DNA of 63,617 nt from assembly GCA_024224815.1 (NCBI GenBank), contig JAAENC010000018.1:1-63617 (forward strand), given 5' to 3'. Source of the DNA: Chloroflexota bacterium. GTDB lineage: Bacteria; Chloroflexota; Anaerolineae; Anaerolineales; Villigracilaceae. Below, piece after piece: positions 8,869 to 18,630 of the stretch. Under the pieces are notes generated by a model. The model saw nothing but the letters and a program-made list of their open reading frames with translations. It had not been told where the DNA came from and made no database searches. The position numbers and the translations under genes are program-made. The stretch's first letter is position 1. Every line of letters starts with the position of its first letter.

Positions 8869-10818
8869 TTACGCCTTAGCAGGGAGCATTACGCCCAAAC
8901 CCTGCTCGTTTTCGTAGCAAGTGCCGCCAATTAGCAGGCTCTCTTCTACACTTATATTCGCTAAATCTGCATAACTCAAATCAGAAAAAGCTGAAAAAAT
9001 ATCTTCAGCATCAATATCTAAAGTAACGCCCATTTTCTCAGCAATTTGTGCCGTGATCACATAGCCGGGCAAAGAATCGCCCATTGGCAAAACAGCAGAG
9101 AAGAAACGTTGTACACGTCTTTCTGCGGATGTGAAAGTCCCATCGCTTTCTGCTATTGTGCGGGATGGGAGCATTACGCACACGCTTTCACTTGTTTCCA
9201 TTATGGATACAGTCTGCCCGACGACAAGATTTGCTTCTTCTGAAGCCTGTATAACAGTAAATTCTGCCGATTCAAGAGCCGCTGCCACCAAAGAAGATTT
9301 ACCAGCAACATAGACCGTTTTGCCCTTCAAGGCAGACAGATCAGAAACGGCTTCGTAGCCCATTTCCCATGCGCCTTGTGTATTGGCATCTTCCCATACA
9401 CCGATCAGACTGGTAGGGTTCAGCGCAGCACAAAATTGAGCAAGCGCATCATCGCCGCTATATAAAACAACGGTATTTTCAGCCTTAGCAAAAATTTCTT
9501 CCGCAACTTCTAAACCTTTTTTAAGATCACGTACAACGGTCGTTGCAAAAGCATCCAAACGGGTTTCAGCCTCAGTAGCCACGATCAGTTTTGCGCCACG
9601 TTCTACTGCTTGCTTTGCGCGCAGCCAAAAGATCGGTGCTTCAGCATAAAGATTGCCGCCGATAACCAAAATAGCATCGCCAGCACCCGATTTACCATAA
9701 GAAGCAGATTTAGTGGTCAATGCACCGCCGCCAGCTTCACTATAACAAAGGGCTTTTGCGCCAACTTCGTCAGCCAAAGACTTGATATTATAGAGGTCTT
9801 CATTAGAAAGACTTCCGTCTACGACAAAGACAGGTTCATCGGCGGCACTCAGCTTCTGAGCCGCGCTCGCTATCGCATCTGTCCACTCAGTGGAAGGAGC
9901 CAAGAGACGGTTATCTGTATTGTGGTTGGCAAATCTGCCTTTATCACAGAGCCAAGTTTCGTTTACAGCTTCATTCTGGCGAGGCATAACGCGTTTGACA
10001 ACAATTTTGCCGCCGCTTTTTACATCGCGGCGTGTGTTGAGAACGGTATTACAACCAACGGGGCATTCACCACAAATAGAAGCGGTTGCTTCCATTTCCC
10101 AGGGGCGAGCACCAAAGCGGAATTGAGCCGTGGTCAACGCGCCTACAGGGCAAATATCAGTCGTATTGCCAGAGAAATTAGAATCAAATCCAGGGTCAGA
10201 GGTGGTCATGATTTGGGTGTGGCTGCCGCGTTCTTCAAAACCTAACACAGCTTCACCAACCACTTCGCTCTGGAAACGGACACAACGTCCACACTGGATA
10301 CAGCGTTCGCGATCCAACCAAATATCATCACTAAGCGCAACTTTTTTCTCAGCATGACGTTTTTCGTCAAAGCTAAAACGGCTTTCTGCGCTGCCATGAG
10401 CGAGGGTCAAATCCTGTAAGAGACATTCACCGCCCTTATCACAAACGGGACAATCCAAAGGATGCGAAGTAAGCTGGAACTCGAGCATATCGTTCTGCCC
10501 TTTTACCGCTTTCTCGCTCTGCGTCTTAACAACCATCCCATCCGAAACAGGATTGGTGCAGGAGGTTTCAAGTTTCCAGCCCCAGTTGATTTTTGGGGAG
10601 CCGTCTTCTTCTAGAACAGCTTCACCGGTTGCACGGTCAAAAGCAGGTCTGCCTATTTCAACAAGACACTGCCGACACATACCAACTGGTTCCATTTTTG
10701 GATGGTAACAAAAGACAGGAATATCAATGCCAGCTTTTTTAGCAGCATCCACTACCAAACTTCCAGCAGGAACGCTAACTTCTTTTCCATCAATCGTGAG
10801 AGTAACTTCTTTGGTCAT
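8869..10818 (-). CDS. nuoG: NADH-quinone oxidoreductase subunit G
   Basis: A 649-residue peripheral-arm iron-sulfur subunit. From the N-terminus: a 2Fe-2S domain (N1b) with CYHPKMEPVGMCRQC; a His/Cys motif HPLDCPVCDKGGEC (N5); CIQCGRCVRF plus a downstream CPVGAL (N4); then a molybdopterin-oxidoreductase-like domain. That domain begins with CGECPVGC and a further Cys about 34 residues on, so an N7-type extra cluster may be present. The C-terminal domain is degenerate with no molybdenum ligand, as usual for NuoG. It is shorter than the roughly 900-residue enterobacterial protein. Confidence 0.96.
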   Translation of the reverse strand: MTKEVTLTIDGKEVSVPAGSLVVDAAKKAGIDIPVFCYHPKMEPVGMCRQCLVEIGRPAFDRATGEAVLEEDGSPKINWGWKLETSCTNPVSDGMVVKTQSEKAVKGQNDMLEFQLTSHPLDCPVCDKGGECLLQDLTLAHGSAESRFSFDEKRHAEKKVALSDDIWLDRERCIQCGRCVRFQSEVVGEAVLGFEERGSHTQIMTTSDPGFDSNFSGNTTDICPVGALTTAQFRFGARPWEMEATASICGECPVGCNTVLNTRRDVKSGGKIVVKRVMPRQNEAVNETWLCDKGRFANHNTDNRLLAPSTEWTDAIASAAQKLSAADEPVFVVDGSLSNEDLYNIKSLADEVGAKALCYSEAGGGALTTKSASYGKSGAGDAILVIGGNLYAEAPIFWLRAKQAVERGAKLIVATEAETRLDAFATTVVRDLKKGLEVAEEIFAKAENTVVLYSGDDALAQFCAALNPTSLIGVWEDANTQGAWEMGYEAVSDLSALKGKTVYVAGKSSLVAAALESAEFTVIQASEEANLVVGQTVSIMETSESVCVMLPSRTIAESDGTFTSAERRVQRFFSAVLPMGDSLPGYVITAQIAEKMGVTLDIDAEDIFSAFSDLSYADLANISVEESLLIGGTCYENEQGLGVMLPAKA

Positions 10819-10842
10819 AAAAATACCTTTAAGTATTTCGTA

Positions 10843-12075
10843 TTATTTAGCAAAATCTTCAGGGAAACGCTCGATCGAAGTCACAACAGCCATCGTTGAG
10901 AATTCGCCCAATGCACAAAGTGTTTTGCCCCGAACCTGGGTCGCAACATCTTTGAGCAACGCCACATCTTCTTCTGTGCCTTCACCGCTATGAATGCGTT
11001 CGGTGAGCTTTTTCATCCAATAGGAACCTTCGCGGCAGGGGGTACATTTACCACAAGATTCGTGATGGAAGAAATCCATTGTCTTATTAATGAGCCAATC
11101 GAGGCTAATAGAATCATCTACCACAATAACAGATGCTGAACCGAGATCACCGCCGACATTGGGAACATCTTCATAAGTCAACTGGGTATCTAGGGCTTCA
11201 TCGTTTGCTACCACCATCGAAGATGATGCGCCAGCAGGCATAATCGCCTTAATCGATTTTCCGTCGGGAATACCGCCGCCATGTTCAAAGATCAATTCGC
11301 GGAAAGTAGATCCTAGAGGAAGCTCATAGTTGCCCGGTTTATTCACATTCCCTGAAAGGGAGAAAATCTTTGTGCCGGGGCTTTTTTCGGTACCGAATTT
11401 TCTATAGCCATCTGCACCCTTATTAATAATATAAGGAACACTTGTCAGGGTTTCGACGTTGTTGACAACGGTCGGCTTATCGTAAAGACCCTGTGAAGGT
11501 GGGAAAGGCGGACGAACACGAGGCTGTCCACGTTTACCTTCCATCGATTCAAGCAAAGCTGTCTCTTCACCGCAGATATAAGCACCTGCGCCGAGATGGG
11601 TATAAATATTCAAGGAGTAATCTGTACCTTGAATATTGTCTCCCAAGAAACCGGCTTTTTCCATTTCTTCAATCTTTTCATCGAGGAAATGAGCCACTTC
11701 CCAAAATTCACCACGCAAATAGATGTAGGCAGCGTTTGCACCAACGGCATAAGAAGCAATTGCCAGCCCTTCAAGGAATTGGAAAGGATTGCTTTCCATG
11801 ATCTCGCGGTCTTTGAAAGTGCCAGGCTCAGATTCATCGGCGTTAGCGACTACATAGTGGGGCCAATTATTATTGTCCATGAAGGACCATTTCACGCCAG
11901 CGGGAAAACCTGCACCGCCACGACCGCGCAATCCAGCTTCTTTAACTTCGTTGGTTACATCGGTGGTGTCCATCTTGAGTGCTTTCTTGAAGCCTTCAAA
12001 ACCGTCTTCTTTTAGAAAGGTGTCTATTTGGTTAAGATTTTCTATATCACGATGACGAAGGAGCATATAAAACAT
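10843..12075 (-). CDS. nuoF: NADH-quinone oxidoreductase subunit F
   Basis: A 410-residue NADH-binding flavoprotein, the electron entry point. The FMN/NADH glycine-rich site is GLRGRGGAGFPAGVKW, the second Gly-rich region is YICGEETALLESMEG, and the N3 4Fe-4S ligands are in SCGKCTPCREG with a fourth Cys in TLCALGEF. Length is normal. Its start codon overlaps the nuoE stop by one base. Confidence 0.98.
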   Translation of the reverse strand: MFYMLLRHRDIENLNQIDTFLKEDGFEGFKKALKMDTTDVTNEVKEAGLRGRGGAGFPAGVKWSFMDNNNWPHYVVANADESEPGTFKDREIMESNPFQFLEGLAIASYAVGANAAYIYLRGEFWEVAHFLDEKIEEMEKAGFLGDNIQGTDYSLNIYTHLGAGAYICGEETALLESMEGKRGQPRVRPPFPPSQGLYDKPTVVNNVETLTSVPYIINKGADGYRKFGTEKSPGTKIFSLSGNVNKPGNYELPLGSTFRELIFEHGGGIPDGKSIKAIMPAGASSSMVVANDEALDTQLTYEDVPNVGGDLGSASVIVVDDSISLDWLINKTMDFFHHESCGKCTPCREGSYWMKKLTERIHSGEGTEEDVALLKDVATQVRGKTLCALGEFSTMAVVTSIERFPEDFAK

Positions 12076-12581
12076 TATTTTGCCTCCTTAGCATCTTTGC
12101 GTAATTCTTCGATCAACTCAAGCGTGGCGTCAACGGTCATTTCTTCATGATATTTAATGCCTTTGCCGCTCTGTACCTGGAACATCGGTGCTTTATCACA
12201 GGCTGCCAGACATTTCACTTCTTCCAAAGTAACCAAACCATCAGCTGTCGTTTCGCCGGGTTTCACGTTCAATTTCTCAGAAAGCTCGGCAAGATACTGG
12301 TCTGCACCACGCAGGGCACAACCGATATCGGTGCAAACCTGTAAGCGATACTGCCCGGCTTTTTCATCATGATACAAGGTGTAAAAACCAATAATCGCCG
12401 AGATTTCGGTGGTTGTCATATCCAGCATATTAGCTATATCGGCTTTATCAGCTTTTGTAATATAGCCTTCTTCGCGCATTGCCATATAAAGCAACGCCAT
12501 GACAGCCGAACGCTTATGCTCTGGCGGATATTTTGCCAGAATTTTCTCAATTTCTTGTGGATATTTTTCAGCTAGGCTCAT
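12075..12581 (-). CDS. nuoE: NADH-quinone oxidoreductase subunit E
   Basis: A 168-residue thioredoxin-fold subunit that carries cluster N1a. The 2Fe-2S ligands are CTDIGC and CLAAC, the expected Cx4C and Cx3C pairs. The N-terminal helical bundle (residues 1-75) has the typical three-helix lead. Tightly packed: a 4-base overlap with nuoD and a 1-base overlap with nuoF. Confidence 0.97.
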   Translation of the reverse strand: MSLAEKYPQEIEKILAKYPPEHKRSAVMALLYMAMREEGYITKADKADIANMLDMTTTEISAIIGFYTLYHDEKAGQYRLQVCTDIGCALRGADQYLAELSEKLNVKPGETTADGLVTLEEVKCLAACDKAPMFQVQSGKGIKYHEEMTVDATLELIEELRKDAKEAK

Positions 12582-13816
12582 CGATCCACGTCTCCCAAAA
12601 CAATATCAACACTACCGATAATTGCAACCAAATCGGCAATCAAAAGACCCTTTGTCATATCGGGTAAAGCCTCCAAGTTATTATAGGAAGGCGTGCGCCA
12701 ATGAACACGATACGGTTTCGGGCCACCGTCACTTTCAATAAATACACCCAACTCACCACGCGGAGATTCTACGGCGGCATAAACACTGCCTTTTGGCACA
12801 TCAAAACCCTCTGTCCACAACTTGAAGTGGTGGATGAGTGATTCCATGCTTGTGCCAATTTCTGAGCGTGGGGGCGGGACAATTTTGCGGTCATTAGAAC
12901 GAACAGGGCCGAGCGGAAGCTTGTTTAGGGCTTGCTCGATGATCTTCAACGATTCGCGCATTTCTCTAATGCGGACTAAATAACGAGCGTAAACATCGCC
13001 TTCTGTCGCTGTGGGGACTTCAAAATCGTACTGCTCATAACCGGAGTAAGGACGTTTCTTTCTCAAGTCCCAATCTGGGCCGGAGCCACGAAGAGTGGAT
13101 CCCGTAACCCCCCACTGGAGTGCTTCTTCGGCGGTCATTTTGCCGATGCCCAGTGTGCGGTCCAAGAAGAGGGGATTTTTCGTCAACAGATCTTCGTATT
13201 CGTCGATGCGTTTGGGGAAGGTATTTAAGACATTCCGAACAGCATCATCAAATTCGACGGGGACATCACGCCAGACACCGCCGGGGCGAATATAGGTGGT
13301 CATCATTCGCTGGCCGGAAACAAGCTCGAGAATATCGAGAATAATTTCACGTTCACGGAATGCGTAAAGAAATACTGACATCGCGGCAACGTCCAACGCG
13401 GAGGTACCCAGCCAAACCAAGTGCGAAGCGACGCGTTGTAATTCAGCAAGAATTACACGAATGGCTTGTGCGCGGGGCGGTACATCCACATCGATCATTT
13501 TTTCTACAGCTAAACAATAAGCGAAATTGTTTCCGACTGTGTTTAGGTAGTCGAGACGATCTGACATTACTTCTGCTTTCAGGTAGGTCTTCGACTCCAT
13601 ATTTTTCTCGATGCCTGTGTGCAAAAATCCGACATCGGGAATACAATTAACAATTGTTTCGCCATCTAGTTCAAGTAAAAGTCGCAAAACACCGTGCGTG
13701 CTGGGGTGTTGAGGCCCCATATTAAGGAGGACTGTTTCACCATCGAGCGCACGTTGAGAAACAAGGTGCTTAATTTCGTCGAGGGTAACTTCAGGAAGCG
13801 CATAAGGAGTAGCCAT
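12578..13816 (-). CDS. nuoD: NADH-quinone oxidoreductase subunit D
   Basis: A 412-residue 49-kDa-type subunit that shapes the quinone pocket next to cluster N2. Family blocks are NMGPQHPSTHGVLRLLLELDGE (the quinone-site His pair), GFLHTGIEKNME, DRLDYL and the C-terminal PDMTKGLLIADLVAIIGSVDIVLGDVDR, which ends with the conserved Arg. It is related to the large subunit of NiFe hydrogenases, but the Ni-binding Cys pairs are absent. It starts one base into the nuoC stop. Confidence 0.98.
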   Translation of the reverse strand: MATPYALPEVTLDEIKHLVSQRALDGETVLLNMGPQHPSTHGVLRLLLELDGETIVNCIPDVGFLHTGIEKNMESKTYLKAEVMSDRLDYLNTVGNNFAYCLAVEKMIDVDVPPRAQAIRVILAELQRVASHLVWLGTSALDVAAMSVFLYAFREREIILDILELVSGQRMMTTYIRPGGVWRDVPVEFDDAVRNVLNTFPKRIDEYEDLLTKNPLFLDRTLGIGKMTAEEALQWGVTGSTLRGSGPDWDLRKKRPYSGYEQYDFEVPTATEGDVYARYLVRIREMRESLKIIEQALNKLPLGPVRSNDRKIVPPPRSEIGTSMESLIHHFKLWTEGFDVPKGSVYAAVESPRGELGVFIESDGGPKPYRVHWRTPSYNNLEALPDMTKGLLIADLVAIIGSVDIVLGDVDR

Positions 13817-14328
13817 TACATTTCTCCTTTTGGTTTGCTGAGGTCAATTTCTTCAAAATTGAAGGTAAATTGCGGCTCTTCGTAGCCCAAAGGATAATCT
13901 TTACGCAAGGGGTGCCCGTCCCAATCATCCGGCATGAGGATACGGCGTAAGTCGGGGTGTCCTTCAGCTTTGATGCCGAACATATCCCAGAGTTCGCGTT
14001 CGCGCCAGTTGGCGTTTTTATATACACCGGTCAATGTGGGAATTATGGGCTTTTCTCCATCTACAGGAACCCGCAAGGTGAGTTGCAAATTCTTGCTAAG
14101 AGAATTGAATACATACACAATATGATAGCGTGGCGATACTTCGGGGAAGTAATCGACAGCCGTTATTGTGGAAAGGAGCGCAAAGTCAAAATCATCACGC
14201 AGTTTTTGACTGGCAGCAACGATATTCTCAAGAGAAACGACAGCTTCCACTTCTCCGAAGATTTCATTCGCTTCTGCGCCAAAATCCTTTTCTAGGGTTT
14301 GAACGATCGATTGGAGTGTTTTGTCCAT
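13816..14328 (-). CDS. nuoC: NADH-quinone oxidoreductase subunit C
   Basis: A 170-residue 30-kDa-type scaffold subunit. The signature YKNANWRERELWDMFGIKAEGHPDLRRILMPDDWDGHPLRKDYPL is present with all conserved charged residues. It stands alone and is not fused to NuoD as in enterobacteria. It lies 15 bases after nuoB. Confidence 0.97.
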   Translation of the reverse strand: MDKTLQSIVQTLEKDFGAEANEIFGEVEAVVSLENIVAASQKLRDDFDFALLSTITAVDYFPEVSPRYHIVYVFNSLSKNLQLTLRVPVDGEKPIIPTLTGVYKNANWRERELWDMFGIKAEGHPDLRRILMPDDWDGHPLRKDYPLGYEEPQFTFNFEEIDLSKPKGEM

Positions 14329-14343
14329 AAAATTCAGTCTTTA

Positions 14344-14826
14344 CTACAATACGTCTCTGATCTTTAGTTTTTCTACTTTTTCGTGCAAAGCCATCACGCC
14401 GCCGATCAATGCTTCCGGGCGCGGAGGGCAGCCAGAAATATAAATATCGACGGGGACAATTTCATCTACACCTTGAACAACAGCATAATTATTGAAAACG
14501 CCACCACAAGATGCACAATCCCCCATTGCGATAACCCATTTGGGTTCTGCCATTTGATCATAAAGATGGCGCAAAACGGGGGCCATTTTTCGGCTCACTC
14601 GTCCGGCAACGATCATCAGATCAGATTGGCGCGGGCTGGGGCGCATAAGCTCCATCCCGAAACGGCTCATATCATAATCAGCGGCTTGGGCAGCCATCAT
14701 TTCGATAGCACAACAAGCCAAACCAAAAAGCATGGGCCACATTGCTCGCGTGCGTCCCCACCCAACTGCACTTTCGAGCGTCGTTGTTACTACGCCCATA
14801 TCGGCGAGTTTTTCTTCTACTCCCAT
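14344..14826 (-). CDS. nuoB: NADH-quinone oxidoreductase subunit B
   Basis: A 160-residue subunit that holds cluster N2, the last iron-sulfur cluster before quinone. The four ligands are visible: the tandem Cys pair in [10 protein letters not shown], the Cys in [10 protein letters not shown] and the Cys in [13 protein letters not shown]. Length is normal. It overlaps nuoA by 10 bases. Confidence 0.98.
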   Translation of the reverse strand: MGVEEKLADMGVVTTTLESAVGWGRTRAMWPMLFGLACCAIEMMAAQAADYDMSRFGMELMRPSPRQSDLMIVAGRVSRKMAPVLRHLYDQMAEPKWVIAMGDCASCGGVFNNYAVVQGVDEIVPVDIYISGCPPRPEALIGGVMALHEKVEKLKIRDVL

Positions 14827-15224
14827 TCAAAGGCTCCTTTCTTCCACGCATAAACATAGCCTACGAGCAAGATAACAATAAAGACAAGCATCTCTATAAA
14901 AATAAAAGTTCCCATTCCGTTTGCAATATATTCACGGAAAGAAACCGCCCACGGCAAGAAGAAGATGACTTCAATGTCAAAAAGAATAAACAAAACGGCC
15001 ACCAGATAAAAACGCACCGGCATGCGGCGCGTACCCGGCCCAACAGGAACCATTCCCGATTCGTAGGGCATCGACTTTCTTTTTGTGTCACGTTTCGGGC
15101 CAAAAATAGTCCCTAAAGTGATCGCGATAACCGCTACAGCCGTTGTAAGAACAAGTAAAATTGCAATAGCAACATATTGAGAGAGCATATTTCCTCTATA
15201 TCCTAAATATAGGTTGTGATACAA
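14817..15224 (-). CDS. nuoA: NADH-quinone oxidoreductase subunit A
   Basis: A 135-residue, three-helix membrane subunit and the first gene of the operon. The conserved loop [14 protein letters not shown] and the helix [13 protein letters not shown], with its conserved acidic residues, are present. The track start [12 protein letters not shown] adds 12 residues before an internal Met ([12 protein letters not shown] at 15188), which begins right at helix 1 and may be the true start; the upstream AGAGG favours the internal one. I could not fix a clear sigma-70 promoter upstream. Confidence 0.95.
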   Translation of the reverse strand: MYHNLYLGYRGNMLSQYVAIAILLVLTTAVAVIAITLGTIFGPKRDTKRKSMPYESGMVPVGPGTRRMPVRFYLVAVLFILFDIEVIFFLPWAVSFREYIANGMGTFIFIEMLVFIVILLVGYVYAWKKGAFEWE

Positions 15225-15241
15225 CGCACTATTCTAACATA

Positions 15242-15289
15242 AAAAAGAGTAAAAAAGCCCGAAATTATTAGAGCTTTTTTACTCTTTTT
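15242..15289 (-). terminator. Terminator between fabI and the nuo operon
   Basis: A 17-bp inverted repeat (15242-15258 with 15273-15289) whose arms end in A and T runs, with a 14-base loop. On the minus strand it follows fabI and precedes nuoA. This suggests that fabI and nuo are separate units, with the nuo promoter in the short space between this hairpin and nuoA. Confidence 0.75.
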
Positions 15290-15373
15290 ACAAAAACACA
15301 GACATTTTATATCTTTTTAGGGATGAAAAACCGAGACGCACTTGTCTCACGGCTTGCTACCGTTAAAACAAAT

Positions 15374-16159
15374 CTATACCGTCTCTACGCTGGGTACACC
15401 CATAATGTTATACCCGGCATCGACATAGAAGATCTCACCCGTCGTTCGAGCAGATAAATTCGAGCTAAGGAAAACAGCTGCGTTTGCCACATCTTCAATC
15501 GTGATATTTTCATTCAGGGGAGCCATTTCTTCAAAAGCTTTATACATCGCCTTGAAACCACCTATGCCGGCGGCTGCCAAAGTGCGGATAGGCCCAGCCG
15601 AAATTGCATTAACGCGTACTTTTTCTTTTCCAAAATCATAAGCAAGGTAACGTGTAGATGCCTCGAGAGCTGCTTTTGCAACACCCATTACATTATAGTT
15701 TGGCGTCACTTTCACAGAACCGTGATAAGTCATCGACAAAATTGCGCCGCCGGGATTCATAAGGGGCTGAAAAGCGCGTGATAGCGCAACAAGAGAGAAA
15801 ACGCTGATATCCATTGCAAGGCGGAAACCTTCGCGGCTGGTATTGTAATAAGGGCCGCGTAGCTCATCTCGGTTTGCAAACCCGATCGAGTGGACGAGAA
15901 TATCTATTTTCCCGAAACGCTTTTCTGCTTTGGCTACAACATCTGCGATATCTTCATCACTGCTAACATCACATTCTTCGACAAAATCACAGCCTATTGA
16001 TTCGGCGAGCGGATTTACGCGCCGCTCAAGAATTTTGCCGGCGTAGCTGATGCCAATGGTCGCGCCTTCACGGTGAAAAGCTTGCGCAACGCCCCATGCG
16101 ATCGAGTTTTTATTCGCAACGCCAAAAATAAGTGCTGTCTTTCCTTCTAGCAAACCCAT
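15374..16159 (-). CDS. fabI: Enoyl-[acyl-carrier-protein] reductase (NADH), FabI type
   Basis: A 261-residue short-chain-dehydrogenase-fold enzyme that catalyses the last reduction of each fatty-acid elongation cycle. The divergent FabI cofactor motif [11 protein letters not shown] replaces the usual GxxxGxG. The catalytic Tyr and Lys are in YNVMGVAK (Tyr-x6-Lys), with the FabI-specific earlier Tyr in MTYHGS. The C-terminus DAGYNIMGV is typical. A good RBS (AAGGAG) precedes the start and a sigma-70-like promoter lies at 16228-16256. Confidence 0.96.
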   Translation of the reverse strand: MGLLEGKTALIFGVANKNSIAWGVAQAFHREGATIGISYAGKILERRVNPLAESIGCDFVEECDVSSDEDIADVVAKAEKRFGKIDILVHSIGFANRDELRGPYYNTSREGFRLAMDISVFSLVALSRAFQPLMNPGGAILSMTYHGSVKVTPNYNVMGVAKAALEASTRYLAYDFGKEKVRVNAISAGPIRTLAAAGIGGFKAMYKAFEEMAPLNENITIEDVANAAVFLSSNLSARTTGEIFYVDAGYNIMGVPSVETV

Positions 16160-16227
16160 AATATCTCCTTCGATAATTCATTTCTTCGTGTGTATAACCC
16201 CATTGACTAAGAGAGAGTGACGCACGA

Positions 16228-16256
16228 ACTTTAAATAGGGGTGTAGATAGAGTCAA
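16228..16256 (-). promoter_or_regulatory. Sigma-70-like promoter of fabI
   Basis: On the minus strand TTGACT (16256-16251) and TAAAGT (16233-16228) are separated by exactly 17 bases. Transcription would start near 16221, giving a leader of about 60 bases before the fabI start codon. FapR- or FabT-type operators were looked for and not recognised. Confidence 0.55.
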
Positions 16257-16324
16257 TATAACGGGAGCAAGTTGAGATTTAAGAGCGGGGCGTGTTCTAT
16301 ATCCAAGGGAGCATCCCCACAAAT

Positions 16325-16442
16325 TGTCATTGCGAAGCCCAAGGCTTTTTGGGTGAAGCAATCTCCCTTTCAGCATGGGAGATTGCCACGTTGCACACCC
16401 ACTATGCAGTGAGTGCGGGCAAACATGCTCCTCGCAATGACA
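16325..16442. repeat. Dispersed palindromic repeat, TGTCATTGCGA family (copy A)
   Basis: The 118-base element is bounded by perfect 11-bp inverted ends TGTCATTGCGA and TCGCAATGACA. Inside is a second inverted pair, GCAATCTCCC and GGGAGATTGC. Related copies are at 49741-49830 and 51756-51837 between genes and at 39889-39978 and 25557-25607 inside genes. The element has no ORF, so it would be a non-autonomous MITE or REP-like unit. It accounts for much of the 339-base gap between fabI and the stress-protein gene; the rest of that gap holds only the fabI promoter and leader. Confidence 0.8.
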
Positions 16443-16498
16443 TTAATCTAAGTTTTATTTGATTTATTTGTGTTTCTTTCTCGCCGTCAAATCTCAGA

Positions 16499-16921
16499 TT
16501 AGATAATATGGGCTTCTACACCTGTTTCGTCTTTAATTTCGTCTGCAAAGGTGTGTAAATTGGATAATTGAAAGGCACTGGAGCCTTCTTCTGGGCGGCC
16601 GAGCACAACCAGAGTGGCATTGATCTCGACGGCAGCTTTTTTGATCTCTTCTCTGACATTCCCTTTGCGTGAAAGTGTTTGCGTTTTCACCCCTTCTTCA
16701 TTGGCGCGTTCTTTAGCGACGATCAGCAGAAAATTTCCCAACTCGGCTAGTTCGTTCTCTACATCTACCATGATCGGGGCGGCGGTTTTGTTCAGAAATT
16801 CCAGATCAACGATATAAAGGAAGGCTAATTCATCACCGCGCTCTTTGGCCAGAGAAATTGCTGCATTTTGCGTGCGTAGGCTAGCTTCACCGCCGCGAGT
16901 AGCGCATAAGATCAATCCCAT
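16499..16921 (-). CDS. Universal stress protein family (UspA-like)
   Basis: I place the start at 16921 (MGLILCATRGGEAS, 140 residues) because it has an AGGA ribosome site about 8 bases upstream. The longer open frame to 17125 only reads through the end of the transporter gene. The protein has the Usp fold: a beta-strand start MGLILCATRGG, helix LRTQNAAISLAKERGDEL, and a later LVVLGRPEEGSSAF. That last part resembles the ATP-binding loop, but the classic GxxGxGxxxxGS(T) motif is not intact. It lies 11 bases after the transporter gene, so the two are probably co-transcribed and Usp may regulate or sense the transporter's activity. Confidence 0.8.
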   Translation of the reverse strand: MGLILCATRGGEASLRTQNAAISLAKERGDELAFLYIVDLEFLNKTAAPIMVDVENELAELGNFLLIVAKERANEEGVKTQTLSRKGNVREEIKKAAVEINATLVVLGRPEEGSSAFQLSNLHTFADEIKDETGVEAHII

Positions 16922-16932
16922 GATATTTTCCT

Positions 16933-18285
16933 TTAGTAGCGAAGCAATAAATAAACAGAGGCGATGATTAATGTTAGAACCGTTACCGGCACGCCGTCGC
17001 GCATGAAACGCCCAAAACTCAGCCGATAACCAGCCTGTGCCAATAAGCCAACTGCGACGATATTTGGTGCCGAACCGAGATAGGTCGCGTTGCCGCCAAA
17101 ATCTGCGCCGAGAATCAATGACCAATAAATGACTTTGCTTTCAACTGCACCCGGCAAAATCGATGTCAGATAATCGGCAACAGGGAGAGCTGCAACCGTA
17201 AAGGGGATATTTGCGACGATTCCAGAAGCAATTCCAGATATCCAAAGGGTTAATAGCGAAGCTTGATGAAGGCTGTCCCCGGCCAAAACAGCGACACGCG
17301 TCGCCAGCCAATAGATCACGCCGGTCTTTTCCATTGCTCCTACAACAATGAAAAGGCCGATGAAGAAGAGCAGGGTTGACCAATCTACTTCGCGGAGCGT
17401 GCGAGACATATCCGGGCGTACCCAGGCAATCAAAATTGCAGCACCACTGATAGCAACTACACCGACGGGCATTTGACTGAATTTTTCAGTCATGAAAAAC
17501 CCGACCATTGTCAGGGCGGCGATAAGCAGGGCTTTCTTCAGCGTTGCGTGACCTGTGATCTGAGATTCTGATTCCATTTGTTCAATTAAGGCGGGAGAAA
17601 CTTCCTTCTTGGTTTTGGAAAATTCTTTACGATATATCAGCCAGGTAGCCCCAATCAACGCGATCATACAAATGATAGATATAGGCGCCATATTGACCAG
17701 ATATTCCCCAAAGCTCAGATTAATATGTGAACCAACTATTGTGCTGGGCGGGTCGCCAATTATGGTCGCTGCGCCACCAATATTCGATGCCAATATTTCA
17801 GGGATCACGATTGCAAAAGGGTGTAAACCAATGGCTAATGCAATTTGAATCGAGAGCGGAGCAATAAGCAGGATGGCCGTTACATCATTTAAGAATGCCG
17901 AGGCAAAACCCGTTAATGAAATTAAAGCAACAACAATCAACCAAGCGTTCCCTTTGGCTTTTTTATACATTTGAAATGAGAGCCATTTAAAGACTCTGGT
18001 TTCAGCCAACAACGCCATAAAGATCATCATCCCCATGATCAGGGCTATTACGTTCCAGTCTACAACGGCCATTGCATCTTCAAAAGTGAGTAAACGCAGC
18101 GCAGGGTTATATGTCCCCCAAATATAGGTAACCAGAAAGACAGTAACTGCACCAAGTAATGCAGCAGCAGTTTCGTGAAGTAAATGGAAAGAGATGGCAA
18201 TAAAAACAAAGAGAAAGATGCCCACCGCAATGAAGGCGGCGGTGCCTAGATCCCCCTCGGTATATAAGATCGCTTGGTTTAGCAT
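16933..18285 (-). CDS. SLC13/ArsB/NhaD-type ion transporter
   Basis: A 450-residue membrane protein with about 11-12 helices, of the ion-transporter superfamily that contains NhaD Na+/H+ antiporters, ArsB and CitM. Family features are the repeated hairpin regions LNDVTAILLIAPLSIQIALAIGLHPFAIVIPEILASNIGGAATIIGDPPSTIVG and, in the second half, GIVANIPFTVAALPVADYL followed by LGADFGGNATYLGSAPNIVAVGL. The paired GGAATIIGDPP and GGNATYLGSAPN motifs are typical of NhaD/arsenite-pump homologues. The substrate (sodium, arsenite or an organic anion) cannot be decided. It is co-oriented with the Usp gene. Confidence 0.85.
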   Translation of the reverse strand: MLNQAILYTEGDLGTAAFIAVGIFLFVFIAISFHLLHETAAALLGAVTVFLVTYIWGTYNPALRLLTFEDAMAVVDWNVIALIMGMMIFMALLAETRVFKWLSFQMYKKAKGNAWLIVVALISLTGFASAFLNDVTAILLIAPLSIQIALAIGLHPFAIVIPEILASNIGGAATIIGDPPSTIVGSHINLSFGEYLVNMAPISIICMIALIGATWLIYRKEFSKTKKEVSPALIEQMESESQITGHATLKKALLIAALTMVGFFMTEKFSQMPVGVVAISGAAILIAWVRPDMSRTLREVDWSTLLFFIGLFIVVGAMEKTGVIYWLATRVAVLAGDSLHQASLLTLWISGIASGIVANIPFTVAALPVADYLTSILPGAVESKVIYWSLILGADFGGNATYLGSAPNIVAVGLLAQAGYRLSFGRFMRDGVPVTVLTLIIASVYLLLRY

Positions 18286-18341
18286 GGCTATTCAAACATC
18301 CTTTGTTAGGATAATTTTATCCTATATTTGCTGTGTTTCGG

Positions 18342-18446
18342 ATGCGGACATCAAATATCTTCAAAGATGATGAGTTGGCAGGTTTTGCCAAAGAGCTGGC
18401 AAAGATCGAAGATGTGGAAGTACTGGTTGTTAAGAAAAGTGAATAG
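18342..18446 (+). other. Short ORF of 34 codons, possible gene remnant
   Basis: ATG at 18342 to TAG at 18446 gives a peptide with a coding-like composition (FKDDELAGFAKELAKIEDVEVLVVKKSE), a helix followed by a strand. There is no good ribosome site, and the frame upstream closes at 18312. It may be the 3' remnant of a lost gene or a real small protein; no family is recognised. The rest of the 18286-18630 gap shows only an AT-rich stretch before the CAP lipoprotein gene. Confidence 0.3.
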
Positions 18447-18630
18447 TAGTGTTTCTACACACAGGAGGATGGAAGAGTTTGATAACAATAGACCATTTCA
18501 TAAATATCACGGTTTTTTTATGACAAATCAATTGTATTGAATAAGATAAAAAATATGCAATAATGGGTAAAAGACATTTTGAACACGAAAGGCTTATTCA
18601 ATATTACCCCAGTGTAATAAGGAGAGTAGT

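Noticed and set aside
9610-10245. A 211-codon open frame on the plus strand opposite nuoG
   Set aside because: It lies wholly within nuoG, whose iron-sulfur motifs are intact, and shows no family features.
16922-17125. Extension of the stress-protein frame upstream to a 208-residue form
   Set aside because: The extra 68 residues read through the end of the transporter gene in another frame and are Arg/Trp-rich; the internal ATG has a proper ribosome site.
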